A program made the position numbers and the translations under genes. Under the pieces are notes generated by a model that saw only the letters and a program-made list of their open reading frames with translations, had not been told where the DNA came from and ran no database searches. From NCBI GenBank assembly GCA_032353305.1, contig JAUCNG010155539.1:1-13247 (forward strand): DNA of 13,247 nucleotides, read 5' to 3'. This document shows, in pieces, positions 1 to 9,324 of the stretch. The DNA comes from Cephalothrix spiralis (Eukaryota > Nemertea > Palaeonemertea > Archinemertea > Cephalotrichidae). Every line of letters begins with the position of its first letter. Position 1 is the stretch's first letter.

Positions 1-840
1 ATGGTCATATTTTAGGATATTATAAACTTTTAGGAGATCTTCTTTTTTTCTAACAATACGGCTGAATTGACCAAGGTAACCCTGAATTGACCAAGTTTCT
101 AACTTCGTGGGGGGGTTTTCACCACCCCCGGCACCCCTGCAATATCTGCCACTGCATCTTTCAGAAACTTGCAAATACATGGTCACGACAGATTTCCATC
201 AGGACATTTCAAAAGGTCCTGAATGCCAGATGGTCACGACATCTGTCACAACCTGGCCAGCCAAAATTGGTCACAACAAATAGTTTGGCTTGGACAATAC
301 TTTTATTCCAAAATATGATTAAACTTTTTTTGCTGAATTTTTTCTCTAAAATATAGGTTTTCCATAACATAGCGAGGTAGTCGAGATGGAGTTTTCATGA
401 AATTAGGAAATATAGGACTCCTATTTTTTATAGGAAGATAGGAGGCAAAATAGGAAAATAGGAGGCACATTCAACCATGCATATCGTGTAAAAAGAAACA
501 TTTTATATACCAAAATCTATTTTATTTTGGCCCGGACAACTTGTCATTCAAAAATATGCTATAAAATTTTTGTCTAAAATATAGGAAATATATGAGGTTT
601 TCAGATAGAATACGTAGGAAACATAGGGCCAGTGTTAACACTATGTAAATAAACTAAAACCAAAGAAATATAGATAAAATACAACATAGACTTATGAAAA
701 AAGCAAAAGCCTTGACGAAACAACATGTAAATACACTAAAACAAAAAATTATGGTTAAAATTAAACATAAACAGGTCAATAAAGCAAAAGCAGCTTGCCC
801 AAAAAATTAATTGCCATCCATTTGAAGTACAACATATACA
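1..840. repeat. AT-rich repeat debris with short direct repeats
   Basis: There is no credible gene here. CTGAATTGACCAAG occurs twice (62-75 and 82-95). A G7 run and a C5 run around 109-130 can pair as a hairpin. The segment around 291-362, ending TCTAAAATATAGG, recurs in degraded form at 533-580. A tandem dimer of about 82 bp starts with ATGTAAAT at 643 and 725, each half ending near GCAAAAG. TAGGA-type motifs are dense between 400 and 470. The first 17 bases match a motif doubled at 9204-9240. Confidence 0.5.
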
Positions 841-843
841 TTA

Positions 844-1314
844 GGGGCCGTCCATAAAGTATGTACTTGAAGGGGTTCTGAGATTTATGAAATAAACCTA
901 TGTATTGAACACAGTACTAAAAAAGCGTACGATGCAGGGGCGGGCATTGAAAAAATTTGCATAAACTCGGCTGGGCTGGGACCCAACCCCCCCCCCCCCC
1001 CAAATTTGGACTTTTGGAATTTTTTTCCACTACTTTAGGTACCTCCCCCCTTTTGCAATTTTTTCCAGCCATTTTTTGACCACGCGCCTCCTATTTTTGC
1101 ACTTTTTGCAATCAATATTAATGCTTTAAACATGATTTAGACTACAAAAACAATGTAAAACAGTCGATGAAAAAAATTGCAAAGTGTGGAAAAAATTACA
1201 TTTTTCATACCCACCCACCCCCGGCCTAGCTTATGCAAATTTTTTCCATGACCCCCTGTACCATGGGGGTAAAAAATCAGCATATTCCACTGTTCATACT
1301 TTATGCACTGCCCC
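844..1314. mobile_element. Harbinger-like MITE, 471 bp
   Basis: The terminal inverted repeats are 844-866, beginning GGGGCCGTCCATAAAG, and 1292-1314; 20 of 23 positions match. A direct TTA flanks both ends (841-843 and 1315-1317), which fits the 3-bp target duplication of PIF/Harbinger elements. The arms extend inward: a perfect 16-bp inverted pair lies at 949-964 and 1231-1246. The element has a C15 run at 987-1001 and no coding capacity. Superfamily assignment rests on TSD length and sequence and is inferred. Confidence 0.65.
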
Positions 1315-1317
1315 TTA

Positions 1318-2751
1318 TACCAACTGCTCTGTTACCTTCTATCGGTGTCACTGCATATTAATATTTCTTACTGACATACATTCAGATAGGAATAAATACA
1401 GGTAGTTAAGATATTAAATGTATGTACATTTCTCCAATGACAGAACATCAATAAAAGATAGACATTTAGCGTGCATGATGAAGTGCATGTTATTTAAGTC
1501 ATCATGAATAATTTACCTCCAGTATCTTTAAAATTTCTGATGACAAATCTACAAAATAAAATATTTAAACATTTATGTTGAACAACCTTGGGCTAAATGT
1601 TTATAATTTTGATTGTTTCATCAGAAAGTTTTCTAAAAGCATAAATCGTAAAATAACATTTCTGCATTTGAATAGGATTTTAAGGCACTTTGCTGAATTG
1701 CCATGAGACAAAAAAATAAGGTTGATGCCTTTCTTACATTGTATAAGGGCCATTGATAAATTACAATAAGAGAAAAAGCAGTTATTTTAAGCACTTCTGG
1801 GTTCACTTACTACAATTTCTAACTGACAAAATGCCCATAGGGCCCACATTTATTTTAACAGGATCATGATTTATTGTTCGGTACTGGAAAAAATACAATA
1901 GTTTTCGGGGATGTCAGTTATGACTTAAAAATTACTCTTTGATCCTTTATTTACCAAATTTCCCTCTTTTTGGCCCATCGATTACCGATTAATTAAGAAG
2001 TTCGTTGTCAGAACCAGTACAGAAGCGGTTATCGATTAAATAACATAATGCTGTAATAACATAATACTATCTCTAGGCATATAAACCAGTTTAATTCATT
2101 ATATATGGGTTTCAACATCTTGCCACGCTTCTGCCTGGCTCAATATTATTTAATAAATGACTGAATTTGCCGATTACAGGTCTGTCAGGTCAATGATTTT
2201 GATTACATAAAAAGGCATGGCTCATGGTTGAAAATTCTGCGGCTGATGCCATAAATATATTTTGTGAATCCGCAGCAGATTTCAGACATAATTTTTAGCG
2301 TAGCAATCATACAAACTTTTCACCAGGATTGCAAGTAATCTACAGAAATAAGGTTGTAACACTAATGGGATTAATATCGAGTAAGGCTTCCAGTGAATTT
2401 TGTTGCAAACTGGTCTATAATTATGTACATTGTTCTCAAAGATATTAACTTAATAACTAAAATGCTGCTTCAATGACTTAATAGTTGGGAAGGGAAGGAC
2501 TGGGAAGTCACTGCCACTAGCACAGTAGTCAGTACATCAAGCAGTGCACTGTTCAGCACTTTTTTAGCTGGTAAGCGTAGGACAAAAGTGTTTAGCTCCC
2601 GTTGTGGTATAATACCTTTGATATTTTAAGGGTAATATATCTGAGAGTTATCATGAACTCTTAGACAAACCATACGCTATCTAGATATCACACATCTGGC
2701 AACTGGTGTTCATATGTTACATGTCTGGAGCATGGTCACGAGCTAAATCAG
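1318..2751. other. No recognisable feature
   Basis: This is AT-rich DNA with stops in all frames. I see no gene, RNA or clear repeat beyond simple short AT-rich repeats such as TAACATAAT, which occurs twice around 2040-2068. Confidence 0.5.
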
Positions 2752-2754
2752 TTA

Positions 2755-3217
2755 GGCGACCATCAGTTGAAAGTTGAGTCCGCATTGGTCCGCCGACATC
2801 GCAATTTTATTTATTTTTAATCGAAAGGTGGTGGCCGATCCAACATCGATCACATTGTATGGTGTGATCGATCGGTATCGGCCGCCCGACATCGATTAAA
2901 ATGAATGAGGGTGAAAATGATCGATCGGTATCGATCACCTCGACATCGATTGCACCGACATCAATTAAAATATGACAGTAATAGAGCAAAGTCAGAACTA
3001 TAAAACATAGGGAAAAAGAACAAATAATTATATTGACCAATGGACCGTAGACCTTAATTCAGATACGCTGACAGCAATTTGGTGGACCTATCGAAATCGC
3101 CGCAGACTGATCGATCCGGTGATTCAAAAACAAACGCCAGACCGTAGACCCGATCGCGACATGAATTTTGGCTGGATGTCGGAGCAAGGCGGACTCAACT
3201 TTCCACTGATGGTCGCC
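2755..3217. mobile_element. Harbinger-like MITE, 463 bp
   Basis: The inverted ends 2755-2787 and 3185-3217 begin GGCGACCATCAGT and match at 31 of 33 positions. A direct TTA flanks the element at 2752-2754 and 3218-3220, the target duplication typical of PIF/Harbinger. The inside is rich in subterminal copies of CGACATCGATT and GATCGATCGGTATCG, and GACCGTAGACC occurs twice in the right half (about 3043 and 3141). It encodes no transposase, so mobility would have depended on an autonomous relative. High end-to-end identity suggests a fairly recent insertion. Confidence 0.8.
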
Positions 3218-3546
3218 TTATTTCATCGTAATGTTTGGTACCGCCTGGATAGATTCCATAACTCGAGCCACATGCGGCTTTGAAATGCACTTGAAATCAT
3301 TCTTGAGTTGCTCGAATGATATTGAGCGGATTACAACTTGCATGTGCCATGTCGTGGCTCTCGTCATGAAATATATATCCAGGGGTACCGAACAAAACAA
3401 TGAAATAACTATTACATATTTTCCTTGACCTTTGTACATGTTATTGACAATTGAAAAATCTATCATCAGTGATCATGTCATGTTGATTTAGATCTATTCT
3501 TGATTCAATATTTATATAAATCTGTAAATTTAAAAAATTTTACCTG

Positions 3547-3726
3547 CTATTTGGAGGACTCGAGCTGGTAGTTTTTTTTCATTTTTCCATATTTCACATG
3601 TACAATATCATCTTGTTGTAAAGTTAGACATTCATCAAAATCAAAGGCTGATACTGGTAAAATCGAGTTTTTTCCGTCATTAATCCAAAAGGCAGCAACG
3701 AATTCGTGAGACATGTGCTTCGCCAT
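3547..3726 (-). pseudogene. Small first-exon-like ORF, 59 codons, frameshifted near its end
   Basis: The minus-strand ATG at 3726 (context CAAAATGGCG) opens a frame of 59 residues, beginning MAKHMSHEF and containing FWINDGKNSILPVSAFDF, then DDIVHVKYGK. The composition looks coding: an aromatic/Asp patch, an LPVS turn and a basic KYGK. After a run of eight A (3572-3579 on +) the frame ends in an odd tail and TAG. The neighbouring frame reads LPARVLQIAG straight into CAG|GTAAAA, a near-perfect donor at 3544/3543. A one-base change in the A-run would restore an exon joined to a downstream exon. The layout resembles the small N-terminal domain before BEN domains in molluscan proteins, a tentative comparison. 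It may be a pseudogene, an assembly error or an allele. Confidence 0.4.
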
Positions 3727-4302
3727 TTTGAATTACCGTTGAATATTTAGCCCGCTACTTAATTATAATGCCCGTTTTTAATTTCTCCTTTCGACCATGA
3801 TGTTTATATGATATAATTTAATAGTTAAGATATAATTGATACAACATTTCCTACAATTTTTCAGCTTATTGATATTTTTAAAGATATTTCTGCATAATAA
3901 TCGCGAATTATTCGACAGGATTTAATTCAGCCCGTTCCTACTGATGTGAAATTGAAAGCGAAAGTACTGGCCAGCATGACAAGATAAAACGCAAATTTTT
4001 GATTTTTGTAACAACAAGGCCGAAATAAATTCTTGAAATTCACAAGAAAATTCATCATTATTGTGAACTTGGATAAGAAGGTATGTAATGGTTTTATACT
4101 GAGTTCAGTCTGAAGTTCATCGTCAGAAATTAAAAAAAATAAAATCATGTAGATCTAGAAATAGAATTCAGTGACTATTTGTCGTTTGTAGACTCTACAT
4201 GTTGAACATCATCATTGTATGATTGTACAAAAATCATGTATGTCATTGTCTGTGTTCTGTCAGATGGTCAGTGCATGAGAGTCATTCATTGAGCCTTAAA
4301 TC
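3727..4302. other. AT-rich spacer, no supported feature
   Basis: No convincing gene is present. If the minus-strand ORF starting at 3726 is expressed, its promoter would lie here, but no TATA box or initiator stands out. Confidence 0.4.
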
Positions 4303-4671
4303 ATAATATGGCCCATACTGTCTAGATACTGTTATAGTTTCACACCACAGGCCTGTTTCTCGCAAAGAAAAAGTATTGCAAATACTTTTTCTGTTAGAAA
4401 TAGACTAGTCAATGTGCACCTGTGCTTCACACAGCTTCTTTATAGTCCAGACTATTTTGCCATACTGAAGAAGCTGTGTGAAGCGGCCATAGTACCTTTT
4501 ACGTATCCACACGCTTTCTTAGTCAGTATAATAGTCACTCCGCCATATGATATAGGCCTACTTTTTAGTGTACGACAAAATACTCTGCCATATACTAAAG
4601 AAGCGTGATGCATATATGGTACTATGGCCTGTGAAGCATAGGCCTAGATATAACAGTATATGGCACATTAT
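4303..4671. repeat. Nested inverted-repeat (foldback-like) segment
   Basis: The outer arms 4305-4323 and 4653-4671 pair imperfectly. Inside them are a 12-bp perfect hairpin with a 3-nt loop (4366-4377 with 4381-4392), a 17-bp perfect inverted repeat with a 27-nt loop (4424-4440 with 4468-4484, GCTTCACACAGCTTCTT), and a 12-bp perfect pair GGCCATAGTACC at 4485-4496 with 4618-4629. GCCATA or its complement recurs at 4307, 4459, 4486, 4542, 4587, 4623 and 4658. The segment TGCCATACTGAAGAAGC at 4458 is echoed at 4586. It may be a foldback element or a decayed composite MITE. No protein is supported. Confidence 0.6.
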
Positions 4672-5045
4672 CGTTTTAGGCTAATACTCCATGACCATGT
4701 GCATTCATAATGCACTGGGAGGGGGTGCCAGGAAATGTTAAAATAGCGAATAGAACTCCTTTAGCGCGAAGTCCCTGCAATATCCGCCACTGCATAGGAC
4801 CCTCTTTAAAATGGGGAAACATTGGATAAGGGTAACATCGGATACAGGGAACAGCGGGCTGACCCTTCCAAACCCCCCACCCCTGTTCACAAGTTGTGTT
4901 TTTAAGCTGTGTTTACTGTTTAGGAATCTGTATTTTTAAAACCACGATAAATATTCACACGGCTCTATTAAGATCAATAAGATTGGTCGACTGGATCATT
5001 TGATTAAGATCACACTTGGTTAAGCATTTATTCATTTTATTACAG
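4672..5045. other. Upstream region of the transposase gene
   Basis: This is non-coding. It contains a 23-bp segment at 4773-4795 (CCCTGCAATATCCGCCACTG and three more bases) that recurs at 135-157 with one mismatch, so both are probably fragments of one dispersed repeat. A noncoding first exon and promoter for the transposase gene may lie here, but no site can be named with confidence. Confidence 0.4.
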
Positions 5046-5047
5046 TC
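5031..5047 (+). promoter_or_regulatory. Candidate 3' splice site just before the transposase start codon
   Basis: The sequence ATTTTATTACAG precedes TC-ATG, with AG at 5044-5045, and looks like a good acceptor. If used, the first exon of the mRNA is a noncoding leader somewhere upstream. No TATA box or matching donor could be chosen with confidence. Confidence 0.4.
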
Positions 5048-5723
5048 ATGGACAACCCACGAGGTCCTTACGGCCGTCATCAGGTAAACCTTGTGAAATG
5101 CCCCAAAACTACAATGTGGCGCCAAAAGAAATATGAATCAGCTTCTAGTCAGTCATTATCTCCTGGATTTGAAACATTGGATAATAATGTTCAAATTGAT
5201 GATGTTGTTATGGAACCAATTGAAGATGAAACAAATGTTATGGAACAAATTGAAGATGATTCAGATGTCAATCTTCCTGGAAAAGAACCTGTTGATAGGT
5301 ACGCTGATGATGATTGTAAAGATGTAAGTGATGATGATGAGGACGAAGATTTCGAATGTCCCATTGAGCCTGATTCAACTCCTATTTTTCAAGACAGCAG
5401 GCTAACATTAGCTAGCAGTATGCTTTTGATATCATCATTTGTTAGTCGACACAAATTATCAGGAGAATGCCTTAAAGATTTACTGAAACTTATAGAAATA
5501 CATTGTCCTATTTCTAATTCATTCATTAAGTCCTTGACAAAGTTCTGGGGATTTTTTGAAAAAACATCAGGTCGATCAGCACCAATTGAGTTTCATTACA
5601 AATGCTTAGGATGTCACCACTACAATGGAAAGGAATCAAAGTGCTCCATATGTTCAGGAAATTTAGAGTCCAGTTACTTTATCCTGTTGTCAATTCAGAA
5701 ACAACTTGAAGCTGTTGTGAAAG
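5048..5723 (+). CDS. Transposase exon 1: acidic N-terminus and zinc knuckle
   Basis: This exon encodes residues 1-225 plus the first base of codon 226. It opens with a basic, glycine/proline-rich head and continues into an Asp/Glu-rich stretch holding a decapeptide tandem, MEPIEDETNV then MEQIEDDSDV. Two CxxC pairs (C186/C189, C199/C202) resemble the zinc-binding knuckle at the N-terminus of animal Transposase_21 proteins, and YFILLSIQKQL follows them as in that family. The donor is AAAG|GTATTT. Reading through it would stop after only two more codons, which supports splicing here. Confidence 0.8.
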
Positions 5724-8700
5724 GTATTTGATTTTAAATTTATTATAAGTTGCCAGCATTTGTTTGATATATGTAGTTGGTTAATTAAGAATATGAAATG
5801 AAAATTCTTCTGAGCAATAATAATTTCTCTCTCTTGAATACGGTATGCGAACTAGAGCGAATAGCTACAGAATATTGATTTACAAAACAAAATAATAAAT
5901 TAATTTAACTCACTGCCGTTTATTTAAAAAAATCAAAAATGAAGGTAATAGTCGGTATAGGAAACTCACTCGTGAACCATTTTTATTATCGTTAGTTGTG
6001 TCACAAAAAGATCAATATAATTGACTAGTAACTGAATTAAAATTGTGAAATTTGATATATATGACTTTGTAAACTATTTCGCTAATATCTCCTAATAAAA
6101 AATAAACAAAAGCGACTCATTTTGATATAGCCTATCTGTCAGTTATAGACTTATATACTGTGATTTGTTGGTAGCAAGGAATTTCTATTGTGTTTTAATA
6201 TTGCTTAATCTTTTTATTACAGATTACCTAGATGATATTTTAACCTATAGGCAATCAAGAAACAAAGACAATGATAATATTGAAGATGTAATTGATGGGA
6301 GACTTTACAAGGAAACATTTGATGGTTTACATTTTCGTGGTTCAACTTGTGATTCTGATAAGGAGATCCACATTTCAACCCAGATAAATACAGATGGGGT
6401 CGCAATTTTTCGCTCAAGCAAGTGGTCTGTTTGGCCAGTATATATCACTATCAACGAGATACCACCTTGGAAAAGGTTAGTGTCTTTGAATTTTGTAACT
6501 AATATCATTATTAGAGTGATTAAAGAAATTAGTCACAGAATTATGTATCAATTTTGAAACATAAAATAACAATTTGTCGCATAAATGTTTGTGTAAAAAA
6601 AGATAAAATAACATTAAAAAACTGCCATTCAAAAGAAGTCGAAAATAGTTACATGCCTATAGTAAAGAAAATTTCCGTAGTATTATGTACAACGGTCACC
6701 AATATCAATGTGGTCACGATTAGGAAATGATAGAATTAAAATCATGAATGCTTATTTAAATTGTAGGCCCCATAAGTAATAGCAGTGAAAATTGCAGTTA
6801 ATTCGCTAGATTGAGTGGCAATGGGGTTAAGACAGTATACTTTCATATTTTTTGTACCGGAAGTTAGATATCAGCGAAGCGAAAAAAGTAGTGAAAAAAT
6901 ATACAATTAGAACCAAAATATTTCAAAATTGACATATTTTTCACATCTATAATTTCAATTTCAGGTACACCCGAAGAAGTCGCATATTTGCAGGATTATG
7001 GTTTGGAGAAGATAAGGCAGACATGCAACTTTATATGGAACCCATTGTTAACGACTTTAAAAACTTGTTTAATAAAGGTATAGTATATAATACATCTACC
7101 CTTTCACCAATTATAATTTCAGTTTGTGAGATAAAGATGGAAAAATGGTGCATCACTTTACTTCTTTCTATACGGAGGTTGCGTTGTTTCCCTCTGTCTT
7201 TTACTTCTGTTATTTATTTCAAATCATAGACGCGTAAACACTTGATGCAACTGGCGATTCAATTTACAATACCTTCCTGAAGTCTATGTAACCTCGACCA
7301 CTGAAAACGTGTATATTTGATTGTACCTCCTTTAAATAATGTGTTAATTTCTTATACTTCAGGTTTTAACGTTACCAGTTTAGGAAATGAATCTCTCCTA
7401 GTGAGGACAATTGTGTTCAGTGGAGTTTTTGATTCGCCAGCAAGATCTTCTGTACAGTCATTTATCCAGTTCAACGGATATTATGGCTGTTCGACATGTT
7501 TAACCAAAGGGGAAAACTTGAAAACAAGTGAAAAGGGCCGGGTGACAGTTTTTCCGTTTAACACATCTTATGAGGCTGGTCACCCAGAAACAAGAAGTCA
7601 CTCCGAAACATCAAAACAAGCAGCACTTGCGGAGGAAACCAAAAAAAATATTTTTGGTGTCAAGGGTCAAAGCTGGTTGCTTAAACTGCCCAAGTTTAAT
7701 ATAATAAGAGGAGTCACAGTCGACTATATGCACGCCGTCTTGTTAGGAGTCACTAAATATTTGTTGAATACGTGGGTTGAAAAAGCAAAAAGAAATGAAG
7801 CATTTTATATTGGTAAAAACTTAAAGAAATTGAATGAGCGACTGCATCATATTGAACCTCCAGCGAGCATTACCAGAAGGCCTAGGTCTTTAAGCGACCT
7901 TTCAAATTGGAAAGCTTCAGAGCTCAGATCATTCCTAATTTTCTACGGTGTTCCTGTATTGCAGGACATTTTAGCACATGAATACTTGGAACATTTCGGG
8001 CTGCTATCTAGCGCCACATTTATTCTCTTAAAGTCGTCTATCTCACATAATGAGATTAAAATAGCAAGAGAAATGTTGGTACAGTTTTGCTGCAGAATGG
8101 AAATACTTTATGGCCCCAGAGCTGATAGATCTAATGTACATTCCCTTCTGCATCTAGCAGATAAAGTAGTTGATTTAGGACCATTATGGTCACATTCCTG
8201 TTTTTTTTATGAAGACTTGAATGGAGATTTGAGGAACCTCTTTCACGGGACCAATAAAGTTCAGTTACAAATTTTGAAAGCTGTGAATGTCCAAAGGAAG
8301 ACAGCTGAACTTTATGAATTATTGATTCCTGGAACAGAAGAGGCTGCTCTGTTACATGATATAACATCATACCACCAAATCAAAAAAGGTGGTGAAAATA
8401 TCTCCAGAAATATAGTTGCCGTATTCCCCATTCAAGAAACTAATATTTGTAATCTTCCAATGTATGTAAAACAGTATGTTCTATCATATATTGAGAATCC
8501 CATTAAGAAAGTATACCACTTTAAAAGACTTATCTATCATGGACATATTGTGCATAGTTCGACATATAGTGCTGCTAAATGCACCAACAGTAGGTTTGTG
8601 ATGTTTACGCATATTAGCACAGGACTACAATGTATTGGTGAAATTAGGTATTTTATCAAAATTTGTTCAACAACAAACACCAGTGACTATTATATGGTAA

Positions 8701-8873
8701 TAAAGGAATATGAAGTTCGTGAAGGAGGTGCTTTACATATTAAAGAAATAAAAACATCCGATACAAATACTGTGGTACCGATAAAAAATCTTCTCAATTT
8801 ATGTGTAATTATAGATTCTGACAAACAAAGTAAATTTATGTCTATTCTACCAAATACCTATGAGAAAGACTAA
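5048..8873 (+). CDS. CACTA/EnSpm-like transposase (Transposase_21 / DUF4218 type), four exons, 850 aa
   Basis: Predicted DDE-type cut-and-paste transposase or a host protein derived from one. Exons 5048-5723, 6223-6475, 6965-7077 and 7363-8873 join in frame: the split codons are G|AT, AG|G and G|GT, and all three introns (499, 489 and 285 bp) are GT-AG. Layout by residue: acidic stretch 50-110; paired CxxC knuckles at C186/C189 and C199/C202; NTDGV with D283, followed by a conserved SSKWSVWPV stretch; FAGLWFG at 318-324; FDSPA with D371; a CSTC pair at C390/C393; DYMH at 468-471; a DUF4218-like NVHSLLHL at about 605-612 and a FYEDLNG segment with E631. D283 with D371 or D468, and E631, are candidate catalytic residues; their assignment is inferred from family resemblance. 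There is no stop or frameshift, and the protein ends TYEKD. The start ATG lies two bases after a TTATTACAG acceptor, so a noncoding upstream exon is likely. CACTA termini were not found, so element and domesticated gene cannot be told apart. Confidence 0.85.
6223..6475 (+). CDS. Transposase exon 2: first catalytic Asp region
   Basis: This exon encodes residues 226-310, with both end codons split. The acceptor is TTTTTATTACAG and the donor is AAAAG|GTTAGT. It carries DNIEDVIDG, a short linker, then NTDGV (D283), which fits the first acidic residue of the RNase H-like fold, and IFRSSKWSVWPVYITINEIP, a stretch strongly typical of this family. The open frame begins upstream of the acceptor in intron sequence, so the first ATG of that open stretch (6165) is not a real start. 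Confidence 0.8.
6965..7077 (+). CDS. Transposase exon 3: short core exon
   Basis: This 113-bp exon encodes residues 310-348. The acceptor is ATTTCAATTTCAG and the donor AATAAAG|GTATAG. The peptide runs through RRSRIFAGLWFGEDKADMQ and MEPIVNDFKNLF, matching the segment that follows the WPV motif in animal Transposase_21 proteins. The exon has no start of its own and is identified by frame continuity plus family pattern. Confidence 0.75.
7363..8873 (+). CDS. Transposase exon 4: core, DYMH motif and C-terminus
   Basis: This exon encodes residues 348-850 and ends at a TAA (8871-8873). The acceptor is ATTTCTTATACTTCAG. It carries FDSPA (D371), the QFNGYYGCSTC knuckle, DYMHAVLLGVTK (D468, H471; the counterpart of the D-MH-KN motif of plant CACTA transposases), a WKASELRSFLIFYG helix region, NVHSLLHL and FYEDLNGDLRNLFHG. 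The last 170 residues hold no motif I can name, but end in the LPNTYEKD pattern seen in related animal proteins. ATG 7317 lies inside the intron and is not a likely start. Confidence 0.85.
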
Positions 8874-8912
8874 TATTAAGTAAATAACTATAATTTAAAT
8901 GTCATTTAATGA

Positions 8913-9273
8913 CAGGCCTCACAGTCATTTTTGCTAACTCAATATTAGGAGTTTATGAGATTTTCTAGCAATTTATTAGATTTTATGATAATATGAATGG
9001 ATTTTCTACTAACTTTCCTTTAATTACTACAAGCAAAATATTTTTGCTTTTCAATAAATCAATATAATCTTTGAATATAATTAATTAAGACTCTTAACAA
9101 TTATACTTTTTTAATCTCTGCACAAATAAACTTAAAATATTTTTTGACACTTTTTAAACCATTTTCTTTAAATTTAATGAGAAATAATAGGATTTTAGAA
9201 CAAATGGTCATATTTTAGGAGGGATGGTCATATTTTAGGATATCCTAAAATTTAAGGAGAACTGTGAGGCCTG
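8913..9273. mobile_element. Putative 361-bp miniature element with 13-bp inverted ends
   Basis: CAGGCCTCACAGT at 8913-8925 is matched perfectly in inverted orientation at 9261-9273. Just inside the right end are two copies of ATGGTCATATTTTAGGA (9204-9220 and 9224-9240, period 20), the second running into the 18-bp palindrome at 9233-9250. CAG-type termini recall hAT elements, but the expected 8-bp target duplication is not clear: flanks TTTAATGA and TTATGACA agree poorly. GTCAT lies a few bases outside both arms in inverted orientation, so the arms may extend outward. No coding capacity. Confidence 0.45.
9053..9058 (+). terminator. Candidate polyadenylation signal AATAAA for the transposase gene
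   Basis: This is the first AATAAA downstream of the stop, 180 bases after TAA, followed by AT-rich sequence. A second copy lies at 9125-9130. Such hexamers are frequent in AT-rich DNA, so the assignment is weak. Both copies lie inside the 8913-9273 inverted-repeat segment. Confidence 0.3.
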
Positions 9274-9324
9274 TTATGACAAAAAGATAAGATTAGCTTC
9301 TTTAATTGGGGATATTTTTCAATA

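Noticed and set aside
87-356. Plus-strand 89-residue ORF near the window start
   Set aside because: It runs through repeat debris, including the fragment shared with 4773-4795; no protein pattern.
2807-3040. Minus-strand 77-residue ORF
   Set aside because: It lies wholly inside the non-autonomous MITE and mirrors its internal ATCGAT repeats.
3218-3466. Minus-strand 82-residue ORF beside the MITE, with an overlapping plus-strand 65-residue ORF
   Set aside because: Both strands are open over the same bases, the stop is provided by the MITE target duplication, and no motif or convincing splice acceptor was found.
3927-4148. Minus-strand 73-residue ORF, hydrophobic
   Set aside because: The low-complexity Phe/Leu-rich composition is expected of AT-rich DNA; no family resemblance.
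8905-9281. An 8-bp hAT target duplication around the 361-bp segment
   Set aside because: The flanks TTTAATGA and TTATGACA match only with shifts or gaps, so the hAT label was kept tentative.
4672-9300. CACTA terminal inverted repeats around the transposase gene
   Set aside because: CACTG and similar strings occur (for example near 4714), but none has a matching inverted partner downstream at a sensible distance.
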